From positions 39,642,688 to 39,706,687 of the forward strand of contig OX392535.1 in the NCBI GenBank assembly GCA_947623455.1: a DNA stretch of 64,000 bases. Reading direction: 5' to 3'. Each line of letters begins with the position of its first letter. The stretch's first letter is position 1. The position numbers were made by a program, and so were the translations under genes. Source of the stretch: Mimachlamys varia (taxonomy: Eukaryota; Mollusca; Bivalvia; Pectinida; Pectinidae). Shown here piece by piece: positions 11,291 to 23,699 of the stretch. The notes under the pieces were generated by a model. The model searched no databases. It was not told the origin of the DNA and saw nothing but the letters and a program-made list of their open reading frames with translations.

Positions 11291-12429
11291 AAAAGAAACA
11301 AGAAAGGGATAGTTTCTGAATAGAATATTTAATTGGCATTTTCGAAGTGTTGTATGTGCTTGATGTGCAGGCTTACCTCAATAGGTTGATATGACGAGTC
11401 GTTTTACTGTTTTAGATGCAGTATGAAACATTGTATATTAGTGCCCGGATGTTAAAGTACAATCGGAACGTGAACAATATTTGACGGTCACAATGCCCCC
11501 TAAATGGTCAATGTCTATGGTCATTATTTGAAACTGAACTAATCCGCCCCTCTCCCCCCCCCCCACCCCGCCCCCACCCTCATGCTCTCCAATGTGTAAA
11601 ATTGCTCTAAACACTTAGTTTAGGTCCAAAACTAGCTGTAACAAATTATCAAGTGCCTGTGAACCTACTGTTGTAATATAACACCAACATAAGTTAAGAT
11701 TGTGCAGAACGATACAGGCCTTCCGATCGTTCTATACAGTCTAACTTTTGACATGCATATAGAAGTTGAAATTTTACACAACACAATAAATTTGTTACAT
11801 GTCGCAGCACTTTGAGAAGTTTCAAGACGGAGTGGGCGTTTGAAATTACACAAATATCAAAAGAAATTACGAAATTTAAGACTAAACTTCCCCTAAACCA
11901 TTCCTTCTTTCTAAAAATAGATATATTGAACATGGATTTTGTATGTTAACTAACAATCGCAGTAGTGTAGCACTGCTCTCGTTAATAGGCAGACCTACAG
12001 TAGCTCCGCTCGCTGGCTTTGTTGCTACCAAAGGACTTCGGGCTACAGAAACCAAGGTTACGGGAGGACTGCTACGCAGTGTACGGTCCAAAAGTCTTTG
12101 TATAACCCAGCTACAACCAATGTGTAAATAAAATCGACTTTTCCTGTGCAATATATCTATGCCATAATTAAGCGGTAATATTACGTTGAGTTTATCTTCT
12201 TTACCTTTTATAAAGCTGCAACGATATATCGCAATATTTCAAATACGGTACGATACACATTTATATTGAACCGATACACCAGCGGTATCTTCTGGATTTC
12301 GTCATCTCTAAACAAAGTCACCTCAATACATGAATTGTGGGATACATTCTTTAAAAGCAAAGACTATTTCCAGTTGTAATATTGTCATGAAAAATTTGCA
12401 ACTAACCTGTTTGCCTTTCTTATTCTTTA
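11291..12429. other. Non-coding; C-rich tract and a CpG-richer block
   Basis: A C-rich tract lies at 11547-11580 (G-quadruplex potential on the minus strand). A less AT-rich block at 11960-12115 (TAGCTCCGCTCGCTGGCTTTG, GGGAGGACTGCTACGCAGTG) has short open frames on both strands. It resembles repeat DNA more than a coding exon; no identity is claimed. Confidence 0.35.
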
Positions 12430-12985
12430 ACGGCATGTATCGTTACATAATTATTGTGATACCATCATATCGCGACAACAGTATTGTGATACGTATCGTA
12501 TCGTGATAATTTTATTGAGATACTTATCGTATTGTGACCACATTATCGTGATACGTATCGTATCGTGATAATGTTATTGAGATACTTATCGTATCGGGAC
12601 TACAGTATTGTTGTACGTATCGTATCTTGACTACAGTATTGTGGTACTTATCGTATCGGGACAAACCACAGTATCGTGATACGTATTTCATCGTGATCAC
12701 AGTATCGTGATAGGTATCGTGACCACAATATCGTGATACGTATCGTATCGCTACCACATTATTTTGATATGTATCTATCGTGGCCACATTATTGTGATAT
12801 ATATTGTGACCACAGTTTCATGATACGTATCGTATCGTGACCACAGTATTGCGGTATTTATCGTGTCGTGACCACAGGATCGTGATACTTATCATATCGC
12901 GACCACAGTATCGGGATTTTACGTATTGTATCGTGAACCTAAAAATGTTATATATATCATAGCATCGTGATAATGTATCGTTACA
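12430..12985. repeat. CGATA-rich self-complementary tandem array
   Basis: Degenerate units of about 30 bp built from TATCGTGATACGTATCGTAT and GACCACAGTATTGTG. The ATACGTAT and CGATACGTATCG blocks are palindromic, so the array can form many small hairpins. Copies are diverged and of uneven length. Confidence 0.85.
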
Positions 12986-14284
12986 ACTTATTCTTTCCTA
13001 TTTGCCACCGTCTAATTTTACCTTTCAGCTATTATATTGATACTGACGCTGTCAGACCGGTACTGATATTAGACGCCTAGACGACATGTTTCATTGTATG
13101 TTTTCTATTTCGCTCAGCATGAATTAACTTTGATATGTGGATATTCAGGCTCAAAGAAGTTTCGACTGCTGTGACTACGGACATGTCGTTTTGTCGTGTT
13201 GTCATTGCCTTACGACAAGGCGCGATACGAACACGCCATAACACTAGATGACCGTAGTCATAGGAGCCTGAGAATTTGTTACAATTAGTTTGTACATAAA
13301 CTAAGGTTTCAAGAGTAATTCTTCACTCGTGAGGGGTTTACAACAATCTTTGATAAAAATGCTACCAAGCGGTCATATATTCTGAAAGGTTGGAGTGATA
13401 TGCCTGTCGAAATTTCGACCCCACATCAAAAATCACATATGTTACTTTTAAAAAATAATGCTTGGTACCGTTGGAAAGATAGATAATTTTTCTTTAAGAC
13501 ACATCCGACATGTACATAAAATCCATTCACACCAATTATGAACAAGCTTTTTACAACTTATACTAAACACTCTGATTGGTCAGCAATTTAGCGCGCCGGA
13601 GTTCTGTTGAGGGTGTAGACCGGAGTACCCGGAAGCAAACCCCCGACTTAATGGAAACAATAACGCTATGAACTGCGCCCCTCTTGTATTAGTTACGTCA
13701 TCATAGTATTCACAGTGTCTCAATTTCCTATCCGTAAAATAATTTAACTTATCTTAGAAATAAAATAAACGGAACGACCTTAGATTACGAAAAAAAAATC
13801 ACTGTTGTGTAATAATTGGAAAATAGAAAAAAATGCTGCCGAACAGACAATGTTTGACGAAGATTTATAGGTACAATGAATGCGTGTATTCTGTTTTCTT
13901 TCCCGTGACTTAAACACAATTAACGTATAAAGTTTTATACACAAATCCCTGGTGCATACGATCTCAATTTCATGGAAATTGGCTGGTTTCTTTATTAAAG
14001 TCAATTAATTAACAACTGTTTCAATTTTGTCTTCTTTTCACGCAGAAGAGTTAAGGTAGTGACAGACACCGAGTTTAAGCGTTTCAGAGAATGTGGTTCT
14101 AACCTTGGTTTAAAGGTTATTGGGGTTATATCGAACGATCTAAGTGTTGACGATACTACGACTACTACATATACATATGCAATAATTATTCAAGGTTCTT
14201 ATGAACAACTTTAAAGGTCGTCTCAAAGCGGTTCACAAATTATTATCCGTGAATATAGGGCCTTATAGCAACCAGAAAATATCG
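12986..14284. other. Non-coding, no recognised feature
   Basis: A CCAAT-like motif (inverted, GATTGGTCAGCAA) lies near 13574. Otherwise nothing is recognised. Confidence 0.4.
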
Positions 14285-14512
14285 TTCTCAACTCCCCGCG
14301 GAGCATATAACCGGTGCTGTCATTTCGGCGCTCACAGACAACATTCCACAGTTTCTAGCACTGCCCAACCACGTGCTCCTATACAGCTGAGTAGACTGGA
14401 ACAAGTGGAATAAAGTATTTTGCTCAGAATACAGCTCTTAGACCGATGACTCGAATATGCAACCCATTAATCACGAGCCCGGCGTTCTACCACTAGACCA
14501 CCGTGCTTCAAA
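14285..14512 (-). mobile_element. tRNA-derived SINE family 2, reversed copy
   Basis: On the minus strand this carries TGGTCTAGTGGTAGAACGCC (A-box-like) at its start and the same body as the copy at 7752 (ACGTGGTTGGGCAGTGCTAG, GCGCCGAAATGACAGCACCG). The B-box region is partly degenerate. Confidence 0.8.
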
Positions 14513-14559
14513 ATGGATTAGTGTAAGAAAATTTGTTAAAATAACAGCATATGGTGATA

Positions 14560-14778
14560 AATCATTATACTACGATAGCAAAGTGTTTAAGTTGTCTGAC
14601 ACACAACATGTACCACTAGCCATCCGCATCTGGAGACCTACGTAGGGCAGTTGCCACGTTATCTCCGTAAGTCGGTGGTTTTTCTCCGAGTACACTGGCT
14701 TTCCTACGCCAAAAACTTCGTTTCTGTTTAAACGAACATAGCTGTTAATATGACGTAAAACAAAACAAACCAAACCAA
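14560..14778 (+). mobile_element. SINE family 1, degenerate copy
   Basis: The head is decayed (GTGTTTAAGTTGTCTGACA, TACCACTAGCC), but the body GTCGGTGGTTTTTCTCCGAG and the tail AGCTGTTAATATGACGTAAA with an AC-rich end align with the copy at 4240. Confidence 0.75.
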
Positions 14779-14956
14779 ATCCCCTTTGCGGATATTTTCA
14801 GAACCCCCGGGCCCTGGTTCGGTGGCTAACCCCCCATCACCCCACCCATACAAAACTTTCACAAATCACTGATCCTCGCTTGTTAAAGAAAGACGAATAT
14901 TGCGTTTCCAAGAAATCACTTTAAAATATAACTCTCGCGAGAATTAGGTAGGATCG

Positions 14957-15193
14957 TACTGTAAAAGTCGATATTTTCGCGAGTGGAAGTATTCGTTTAG
15001 TCAGCTTACACATTCTTCGCGATTTGGAAATTTTCGCGCTGTCAGTCATTCTGTTTATAATGCTGGTACTTTAAGACACAGCAGAGTTTAAGTAGTGTGT
15101 TACTTATTCGCGTGAGTATATATTCGCTGAGATTAAAATGCCAATGAAATACGCGAAAAGTTTCACACCGCGAACAAATCCACTTTTACAGTA
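14957..15193. mobile_element. 237-bp mariner-like MITE
   Basis: Inverted ends TACTGTAAAAGTCGATATTT (left) and CCACTTTTACAGTA (right, reversed) share TACTGTAAAAGT and a following TTCGCG block. TA at both edges fits the TA target of Tc1/mariner elements. The interior has repeated TTCGCG/CGCGAA motifs and no coding sequence. Confidence 0.7.
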
Positions 15194-17049
15194 ATTTGTA
15201 GTTTAGTTTCGACGTACAAGATATGGATCGGTTTGACCTCCAAGGAGACAATATACCAAGAATGAATTACGTGCCATTAACAATATTAGCCCGACACTAC
15301 CAACAAGTCTTTTAGCAATTCTATATGAATTTCTGATAAATGATATCGACTGCATAACGGAATTGTTTGGCGTATAATCCGTTCCTTTGTTAATTCGTCT
15401 CTCGATATAACTGATTCTTATTCAAGTCGGCAGGATTTTGTCGGTATCCTTTTGAAAATATCGACCAATTTTATTCAAATGACAACAAGGAGACTTTTCG
15501 ATTTGTCTTAAACAAATACACTTTATGAGTTTTAAGAGACAAATGAAATCCATTGTTGAAAGGGCACAAGCGAGCCCCGGCTATGGTATAGTATTGTATA
15601 TTGCAAAGTAAATACTTCAGATAATTTTTTCCGGCTTAATCAAATATTGTATATATTTATTTAAATAAGAAACATAGGGAGTTCGAAATAACAGATAAAC
15701 TATTTCAAGAAGCCAACATCTGTTTTCAAATTGTCTAACGGAAGAAATGATGTCTCAAAAACAGAATTAATTTTTTCCATGAAAAGAATTATTAAGTATC
15801 GGTTTTATTGATTTGAAAAAAAACATATATATATTGTTCGCTTCTCAGTCCGGATTCTAATAATCGATTTCAATAATTCGGTTTGACAATTAAGAGTTTG
15901 TCAGCCAAGTCCGGAAAAGTCTTGTATGGCAAGTAGGTACTAGTATTAATTAGTACATGTAAATCAATTTCATGCAGGGTTGGGGGCTGTACATGTATAT
16001 AAACCAATCCACTCGATCGAAACAGTGTCCAAAACACTGAACACTGTAAATGCAAATAATAAGCACGTGGTTTGTAGATTACACGTCACCTTCGCAATTT
16101 TCATAGAGACGTTTGACAGCATGTGAACATTTTTTTTTAAAATCACTTTAGCGACCAGGATTTTTTTTCTGTTCGACGATAAACACATGCAGCACATTCA
16201 TTTTCATTTCATTCCATGTCTGTTAACTTTTAAATGTCACTCGTGAAACAAAACAAGACAAAACAAAACTAAAATCTGGTTCAATCCGTACACGAGTGTC
16301 CCATTGGACTAGTGTGGTTTCAGAAAACAAATGCTGAGTAAAATAACTTCACTGCAGAATCAATTACAATATCTCGTCCCTTTGGACTGAATACACACTG
16401 GTTCGGGTTTGTACTAGTCTTAAAGTACAATTACTTGACGTTTTACGGTCAATTTGAGCCAGAAATAATATAGAAACTGTAAATTGACGAGGGCGCTTTG
16501 CATAATGCAGACTAATGCCCCAAGCGAACTCAGCACGGTCTCCGTGACCTCAGGATTGGTGTATTGGTTTCCGCGGAGTCCAAATAGGCTCCGTTAGGAC
16601 TATCGGCAAAGTCACTATAGGAACAATTAGGTTAAAAGATCGCAGATTACTAAGAAAAGGAAGGATGATGTCGGCGATAATGCACGTTTTATATTTGTTT
16701 TGGTCGTTGTTTTACAATTCTGAAATAAAGTCGTACAGCCAAGTGTTTGGAGAGGAAGATAGGCATTTACAATTTTGTCATGAAATAAAGTCGGATGAAG
16801 ACAGCTAGGTGTTTTGATAGAAAGAGAGATGGAGAGAAAAAGATGAAGACCCTACATTTTCAATACAGATCGATCTAAGTACACAAATATAATACGTAAA
16901 AGCAAATTACCTCTGATAAATTATAATACAAAGAAGCGAAAATGCCAAGGCAACAGAAAGTACCACATAGGTCGCCTCTAAAATAATTGTACCGCGAGCA
17001 TTAAACGTTTAGAGTGCTATTAATAATACATAAAAAGGAGTCGGACTAT
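15194..17049. other. Non-coding, no recognised feature
   Basis: AT-rich; short imperfect duplications such as TGAAATAAAGTCG at 16720 and 16785. No gene seen. Confidence 0.4.
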
Positions 17050-17405
17050 ATAGGCGGGGGGGGGGGTGCAAGAGGGTACGTCGCGGTTGCAGCCCAAGGG
17101 GGAAATTGTGAACGGATTGGAACAGGCAACTTTGAAGAAGGGGGGATAATCTTAAGGGGGAGGGGGAGTAGCCTTAAGGGGGGAGAAACTGATCTGTTTA
17201 TGTTTCTTCGCTATAGTTGGACGAAAACTCGAGTTTCCGAAGAAATACCATCGATCGAGACGGTCAGTACGTATACATAGTGATGCCCGACTCGTGGAGG
17301 GATAGAGATAGCACCGTAGGGGGCATTTTGTGAAGGTTAAAATAAATCATTTCAACAAATTCAAGTATTGAAACTTGAAGGGAGGGAGGGGGGAGGGGGC
17401 GGGGG
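17050..17405 (+). other. G-rich strand with G-quadruplex potential
   Basis: Runs of G recur: 9-10 G at 17056-17066, GGGGGGATAATC, GGGGGAGGGGGAG and GGGGGGAG at 17138-17186, and GGGAGGGAGGGGGGAGGGGG at 17380-17400. The last satisfies a four-tract quadruplex pattern with very short loops. An open frame across the first part is a by-product of Gly/Arg codons. Confidence 0.7.
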
Positions 17406-19331
17406 CTACGAGGAATTATTTGGATAAATCAGTGATGGCAGTGGTGAATGTTCTAGAGCCGTACCATGTTACTGTCCATCACTTCATTACCGTTTAATTA
17501 TCATTGAGATAAATACTGCTAGTCCTTTAGATATACATTATACCTATATATATTTACGTTTGACCGGCTCAAGTAGGAGATAGTATAAACACCAGGGCGC
17601 CGAAAACCCGTAGATCGAGCACCCACACACGTATGTACGGCCATTTGTATGTCCGTATTATTGTGTTGAAAAAGATACGATCTTCCATCCTTGGTTATAC
17701 ATGTGCGTGATGCATGCGCGCGAATATGAGTATAATACACATAGAAACAACACCCTACACACTAAATATGATCCGGTGCACGCAGGGTCGGAAGCTGCAA
17801 TATTTTGGGATGCGATGAAATTGATTATGATTGATGCTTGGCACGTGTCGAGTTAAAACGCTCCCGCATACACATTCTTGTTGCAACAATGACTCCATTT
17901 GCAAAACGATATCAGACAAATGGAAGGAAACTAGAGATTGATCTACATATATTATCTTCTGATATACTTAATGGTTTTATTATGCTCGTGCACTGAGGGA
18001 GTTTGTGCTACGATGGTTTCTCCATAACGACATTTTCTCTCCGTGAAATTAGTTTACATGCCAAGAAAGAACCCCGACTCCGTTTTGTCTATTGGGATGT
18101 ACTTTAGAAAATATGCACAAACTGCATTCCGACGGTTTATCAAAACTATCTGAATTCAAAACCTGTTTGATTAAAAACGGATAAATTTTGTATCGTAACG
18201 TTGGGAGGTTGTTTGGTTTTTTTTCATCACAGGCAGTACGCTTTTACTTTTTTGTTTATCAAAATAACTGGCAAGTTTCACTAACAAAGCGATACACATG
18301 TTTCTCCATTGCTTTTTTGTGAATTTGCTAAACTTGCTCTCTTTAAAGTGCTCTTTATAAGAGAATATTTATAAGAAATCTGGCATAGTTTGAAAGAAAC
18401 AATAAGATTAAAGAGTCTGCGCTAATCCCTTAAACACGTACATAAATGCTTTGGACGTTTGACACGCTTTTTTTTTTGGAGTGTGAATTAATCTCAGCAA
18501 TCTTTCAAGTTGATGCATTTTTTAGGATTTTTACGCCTTTTCACTCTTTTTAATTATTATATTTCTAGCTTTAGTTTCAGTTATTGATTTTGTGAAGGTC
18601 TATCTTTACAGTGTTGTTTTGCTCAAAATGACTTTTCATCGATTGGCATTATTAAAGTAATAATTGATAGTCATTTTATTAATCAACGAAATAAAAAAAT
18701 ATCCATACTAATTTTCATAGTTTCGATTAAATTACGTATCCCTATTTGATTTGATTATTTTCTTGACAGGCAATTGGTACATTGTATCTAGAAAAAATAC
18801 AATGTACTGAAAGTTGCAACGGCAAATAGCATTTTTGTATACCAGTAATATTTGAGATTTACTAAACATGGAATATTAACGGAATAAATGAATTACCACT
18901 TTGATACATGTAAATTGGTAAAAAGCGAATTCTACCTGTGGTGGGTATTACCAATGTACCATTTCGATTTACACGCAAACCGACAGAAACACTAACTGAG
19001 AAGATATACCACTTTGGCAAGCTGATAAATCTGTGGAGGTATTGCCGTTTTGGTATACTAGTTAAAAGAAGAAACACGATATTGCACACTTCAGATTTCG
19101 TGTTAGACTCATTGTGATAATCCAGAACTTTTGCGGATTGAAAGTGCTATCACATTGAAGTATACTGCCGAAGGCCCCCAGCAGAACACCCCACCCGGTC
19201 ACAAATATACCTGACAACAAGTGGACCAGTTGTTCCACTCCTATAATACTCCATCATATAGTTAACGTTGTAAATATTCGTAAGATGTAGAGTGGAAAAC
19301 ACCTCAGCATGGGGCATATATAGTTCTTTTC
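17406..19331. other. Non-coding, no recognised feature
   Basis: Only a small inverted repeat around 18778-18808 (TACATTGTAT ... ATACAATGTA) stands out. Confidence 0.4.
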
Positions 19332-19335
19332 TTAA

Positions 19336-19731
19336 AGGTCAAAGCTCACCATTGGCAGTCTTAACTTCAGGACATTTTTCGTGATTCTGAAAAATTCTGA
19401 AAAAAATCCAGTTGATAACTATGCAAAAATAAGCCTAAAACGATGTAACCCTGAGCTGTAACTAAAGAAACTCTTGACAGAAAAATCCAAAGAATTGAAA
19501 ATGATTCAGGTGGGGCAAACTTCAATAACAAGCCGAAGTTAGAAGACAGTTCAAAATGGACGAGTGTTTACAAATACCGAGTTTCAACTGCTGCTGTATC
19601 GGTAACCGCGTAAGAATTCATCTTGAATATTGCTGATATCAGTTTATCTTAACTAAATCTATAAATATAAAAAAAGTTATTAGGCTTGATTGTCGCTTCA
19701 AGATTTGCCGAAAGTTACGTATATTTGACCT
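19336..19731 (+). mobile_element. TTAA-flanked MITE, copy 1
   Basis: The body matches copies at 27941 and 45846 (reverse): TCCAGTTGATAAC, AAACTCTTGACAGAAAAA, GGTAACCGCG(T/A)AAGAATTCA and TTGCTGATATCAGTT. The right end CCGAAAGTTACGTATATT and TTAA on both sides fit the family; the left inverted end is decayed. Confidence 0.8.
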
Positions 19732-19814
19732 TTAAACCCATTGCACTCTTTTATTGTATAAACAACATTCACATTTCAAAATTATTCATATGGACTATTT
19801 ATTGCACAACCGTA

Positions 19815-20022
19815 AATTTAACTTATACAAACCCCCATTAGCTGGATGAGTAACTTGTGAGAAGGGTCTAATACTGATGGAAACCGGAAATCTCGAGACA
19901 GATCTCGTGGTTAGACAGGTGACCAAATACCTTTTCTCGTCCGATTGGAGAATCGAACCTCGACCGTCTTGGGTAAACGCAAGTGCGCTATCTACTGTAC
20001 CATCCGACCACCCTGTGTACCA
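19815..20022 (-). mobile_element. tRNA-derived SINE family 3
   Basis: On the minus strand: A-box-like GGATGGTACAGTAGATAGCG, then TTGCGTTTACCCAAGACGG and B-box-like CGAGGTTCGATTCTCC, then GACGAGAAAAGGTATTTGGT. The same order (head, CAAGG/CAAGAC-like stretch, GGTTCGA, CGTCCGG-like tail) occurs at 50955-51128. Confidence 0.75.
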
Positions 20023-21369
20023 GATGAACATAAGAAGTTGGTTCAGTCAAAATAATTGGCTTGATTGAATAGTCTACACATAATTATACCTTTAGAACAG
20101 GAAGTTAATATCCCATATCTAAAAATAAGCACTCCTATCAAACAAATTTTATATACTTTAATTTGAAGTGCAAAGTTAAATCTGACAATGCAAATTAAAA
20201 ACTTTTGTGTCAGATTGAAAAGCAATTAATTTTTATCAAAATGCTTCCGAGATGTCCTCTGAATTTACCTTATGTCTCCGGTATAGTCGGAGCAGATAGG
20301 GAAGATCTCAAAACCAAAACAACACCCCCCCCCCCCCCCCTCTTTTAAAAAAAAAAAATCTCAATTGAAAGCTTTTTAAATTGCATTTTCAGCTTGATGA
20401 TGTGGATTGAAGTGATTTGTGATTTCTTTTTAATATTGAAGATACATGTATACACATTATGGTTGATAATACAACATCATTCACGGAGTTAGAATTGCAA
20501 AGTTTCCCTACGGCGTGATATCGTTGAATCCCGCACGTTGCTCCATAACCGAAATAGAGTGCGACCATCTGATTTTTTTTTTTTTTGACAAATCAATAAA
20601 AATAAACAAAAAATTACAGAATCTCACATTTTATTATCGATTTAACTCCATTGCAACACAATGATTTAATCTTTACATGATTTTCGATCCAATGGATGAA
20701 ATAATTTGAAATGGGTGTAGATAGTAACCGGGCTGTTTTCCTTTTCTTGAGGAGAATGTTTCGAAGTTTAAAAGTATGACAACCGGGTTTAAACAAATAT
20801 GAATTTGTACATGTTTTACAACAATTTTGGAAAAAAAACCGGAACTTTAATAAATTGTTCTTGTTTGACTGGATGGAGGCGTTCGGAGAGCCTCAATATT
20901 GGAGGAAACCGAAGTACCCGGAGAAAACCCATGTTATCTGCAAGGTGAACCATTTAAGACTAGTATTACAACCTAATTGGGCAATTGGTTTATTGTATAG
21001 ATTACAGAAAATGTAACATCACGCGCAGTGACGTCATGGAAGAGACTTAATATTGTAATGATCATTAACCATTAAGATTTAAACAAGATTGTCGTTAATA
21101 AACGATGAAATTAAGATTACATTAATTTCCACAAGGTCTCAAATAGCATGTATGAAAATAGAAAAGATTTTTTCCAGACATTGTTTGATATTCAGTCATC
21201 ATTTTTTTTTTTTATTTCGTATTTCAAAAACAATCCGAGAGTTCTATAAAGCGTATTCCTGGAAAGCTAAAGAAGGGGAAGACATATATGGTATGTTAAA
21301 CTTAAAAAAAATCAATTAGAAGTTGTATGTATAACTCGTTTTCTGAACATTGTGTCGCTTTCCAAGAAA
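20023..21369. other. Non-coding with SINE-domain fragment
   Basis: A C run lies at 20326-20340. A fragment at 20880-20940 (GGAGGAAACCGAAGTACCCG) matches the central SINE domain in reverse. No gene seen. Confidence 0.4.
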
Positions 21370-21900
21370 AAAAAATTCCAAGAATCACGTGACGACATTG
21401 GTCATCTATTCTTAATTGTATTGTCGGACACGAATCCTCAGTGTCGTACTGGAGCCGAATAAATGAATGACTTGGCAAAGACTTCCGGGAAAGTGTACAG
21501 CATTTGAATATACAACAATTTTATCTCTAACGAGATGTTAAATTACCTCACGTGATTCGTCATTTCCGGTACACGTGATAAGTTTCTTGTTCAACCTGAA
21601 ATCGATTATCAGTTCGTTATTTAACATGAAATTTGTATAATTTGGTGATTTGTGTACGTAAACTATATCAAATTCTGTCCACGGTAAGGAGATCACCATT
21701 TGCAGTCGGACTTAAATTGAACTGCTTCATTTTGTTTTTCGATTAAGTTCTGATCCATTCGGAAGTTTAAACCTAATTAAGGATTAAGGAAGACTTATGG
21801 CTTGCGCGATATCACCGGTTTTCACGAAACGTGTTTTGAATCTCCAATTACTCTGCTCCATGTTGAAAACAAGACAAGATAATGATTAAACCTGGATCAT
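21370..21900 (+). repeat. Diverged triplication, copy A
   Basis: Shares GGAGCCGAATAAATGAATGA, AAGACTTCCGGGAAAGTGTA and a CGTCA(T/C)TTCCGGTA block with copy C (23700), and ATTAAGGATTAA(A/G)GAA plus AATC(T/C)CCAA with copy B (22115). No intact coding frame. Confidence 0.65.
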
Positions 21901-22114
21901 GGAATTTAAGACCAGTAGCAATATACAATCGGATATCGTTATTTCGATGTCGGCGAGACTGCTATCCAAGTTCGAGATAATGAGGTTTGTCTGTACTGTA
22001 ACAGTAACAGATGTATATTGAGTCTTGCGTAGCTAAAACATTTAACTTTTCTTATATTGTATATCAATATATTTCATATATGGGAAATGAACAGCACTTA
22101 ATTATGAATTTATT

Positions 22115-22520
22115 AGAAACATATCTCTAACGAGACGTTTAGTATTATGCGCGTGCATTTAACTCATCACTTCCTGTAAGTGTGACGGTTTCCTTGTCAA
22201 CCGAAAATCGATCATCATGTTTAACTGTAAAACATGTGATGCGGATAATTTGTACTTAAAAAACATAACTTCAAACATAAAATCCAACTTTGTTTTTCAA
22301 TTGTGTTTTGAATTGAATTAAAGTAAGTTCGTTTTATATTTCGTTTAAAGCTGTAATCCATTTTAAGTTGGAACTTACATTGTAATTAAGGATTAAAGAA
22401 CAATTATTGTTCAGTCGACATCCAAGTTTTTATGAAATTAGCTTTGAATCCCCAAACTTAAGCGGCTCCATGATGACAATATTCCTAGACGATGAGAAAG
22501 TCTAGACCGCAAAGTTGAAA
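22115..22520 (+). repeat. Diverged triplication, copy B
   Basis: ATCTCTAACGAGACGTTTAG, TCATCACTTCCTGTAA and the following ATCGATCATCA segment align with copy A in the same order and spacing. Confidence 0.6.
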
Positions 22521-22750
22521 TTTGTAGCTGATCTTGTCCATGTACAATTTAATTACCTTACTCTTTGATCAAAATACTTAGTAATGAACTTTGTGTTTCC
22601 AAAATGTTTTTCTCTCCGAGTTAAATCGTAGAAGAAACCTTCACATACATCGTATATTCTAATAGCTCACGACTATTAATATTTATTCTGAAATATTTAC
22701 ATTTGCTCTGTATTTTCCCATTGACACAATGATAAGAGGCAGTTGCTGTC

Positions 22751-23190
22751 ACCCAGTGCCTCAGACTATAACACCCAGTGCCTCAGACTATAACACCCAG
22801 TGCCTCAGACTATAACACCCAGTGCCTCAGCCTATAACACCCAGTGCCTCAGACTATAACACCCAGTGCCTCAGACTATAACACCCAGTGCCTCAGACTA
22901 TAACACCCAGTGCCTCAGACTATAACACCCAGTGCCTCAGACTATAACACCCAGTGCCTCAGACTATAACACCCAGTGCCTCAGACTATAACACCCAGTG
23001 CCTCAGACTATAACACCCAGTGCCTCAGACTATAACACCCAGTGCCTCAGACTATAACACCCAGTGCCTCAGACTATAACACCCAGTGCCTCAGCCTATA
23101 ACACCCAGTGCCTCAGACTATAACACCCAGTGCCTCAGACTATAACACCCAGTGCCTCAGACTATAACACCCAGTGCCTCAGACTATAAC
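22751..23190 (+). repeat. 22-bp minisatellite, 20 copies
   Basis: 440 bp, exactly 20 units of ACCCAGTGCCTCAGACTATA + AC. Eighteen units look identical; units 4 and 16 carry CCTATAAC in place of ACTATAAC. The homogeneity implies recent expansion. The related element at 41585 has one unit. Confidence 0.97.
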
Positions 23191-23325
23191 AACATTTGCT
23201 ATTGTTACGTCATCAATCTCTATTGTGACGTCATTACTTTCAATGCTGTCTGCACTTGATTTGCTGTTCAAAATTGGTTCGAAGTAGCTAAATAAAGCAC
23301 AAAATTTTTTTCAAAATGTAAATAT

Positions 23326-23484
23326 AAGTAATGAACATTTTAGCAAACATTGTTACAGTCCTATAACACATATTGCTATTGCTGACAAACTTTCATAAAG
23401 CCCTACCGGGCTTTATTTAGTTTGTCACCAATAGCAATGTGTGTTATAGGACTGTAACAACATTTGCTAAAACATTCATTGCTT
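23326..23484. repeat. Long hairpin (family b)
   Basis: Arms share TAATGAACATTTTAGCAAA, TGTTACAGTCCTATAACAC and ATTGCTATTGG/C blocks around a CCCTACCGGGC centre. Each arm contains its own small palindrome (GTTACAGTCCTATAAC). A second complete copy lies at 47582-47736. Confidence 0.9.
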
Positions 23485-23699
23485 AAATAATAGAACGTAT
23501 ATATGGGGATAAATCTGTTACAATAACGATAGTCGAATAACTGACCCCAAGACTGAGTTGTATGCCTTAGTTTTATATTTATCCGCTAGGTTTGGTCAAT
23601 TGCAATGTTAAAAAAAATTGATCTTTACTACAGCTTCATAAAAAAAGTTTTGCTTTATATGTAAATAAACGAATAAATAAATAAACAGCCTATGAACTT

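Larger units (their letters stand above)
22690..23484 (+). mobile_element. Hairpin element carrying an expanded 22-bp array
   Basis: In order: an end TTTGCTCTGTATTTTCCCAT, the 22-bp array, a pair of CRE-like sites (TTACGTCATCAA and GTGACGTCATTA, 23196-23240), AAATAAAGCACAA, and a long terminal hairpin (23326-23484). The copy at 41525-41720 has the same end, a single 22-bp unit and the CRE-like pair but no hairpin; the one at 44005-44240 has half the hairpin. Non-autonomous; no coding capacity. Confidence 0.75.

Noticed and set aside
11882..12151. Overlapping frames on both strands in a CpG-richer block
   Set aside because: Both strands open and repeat-like; no protein family recognised.
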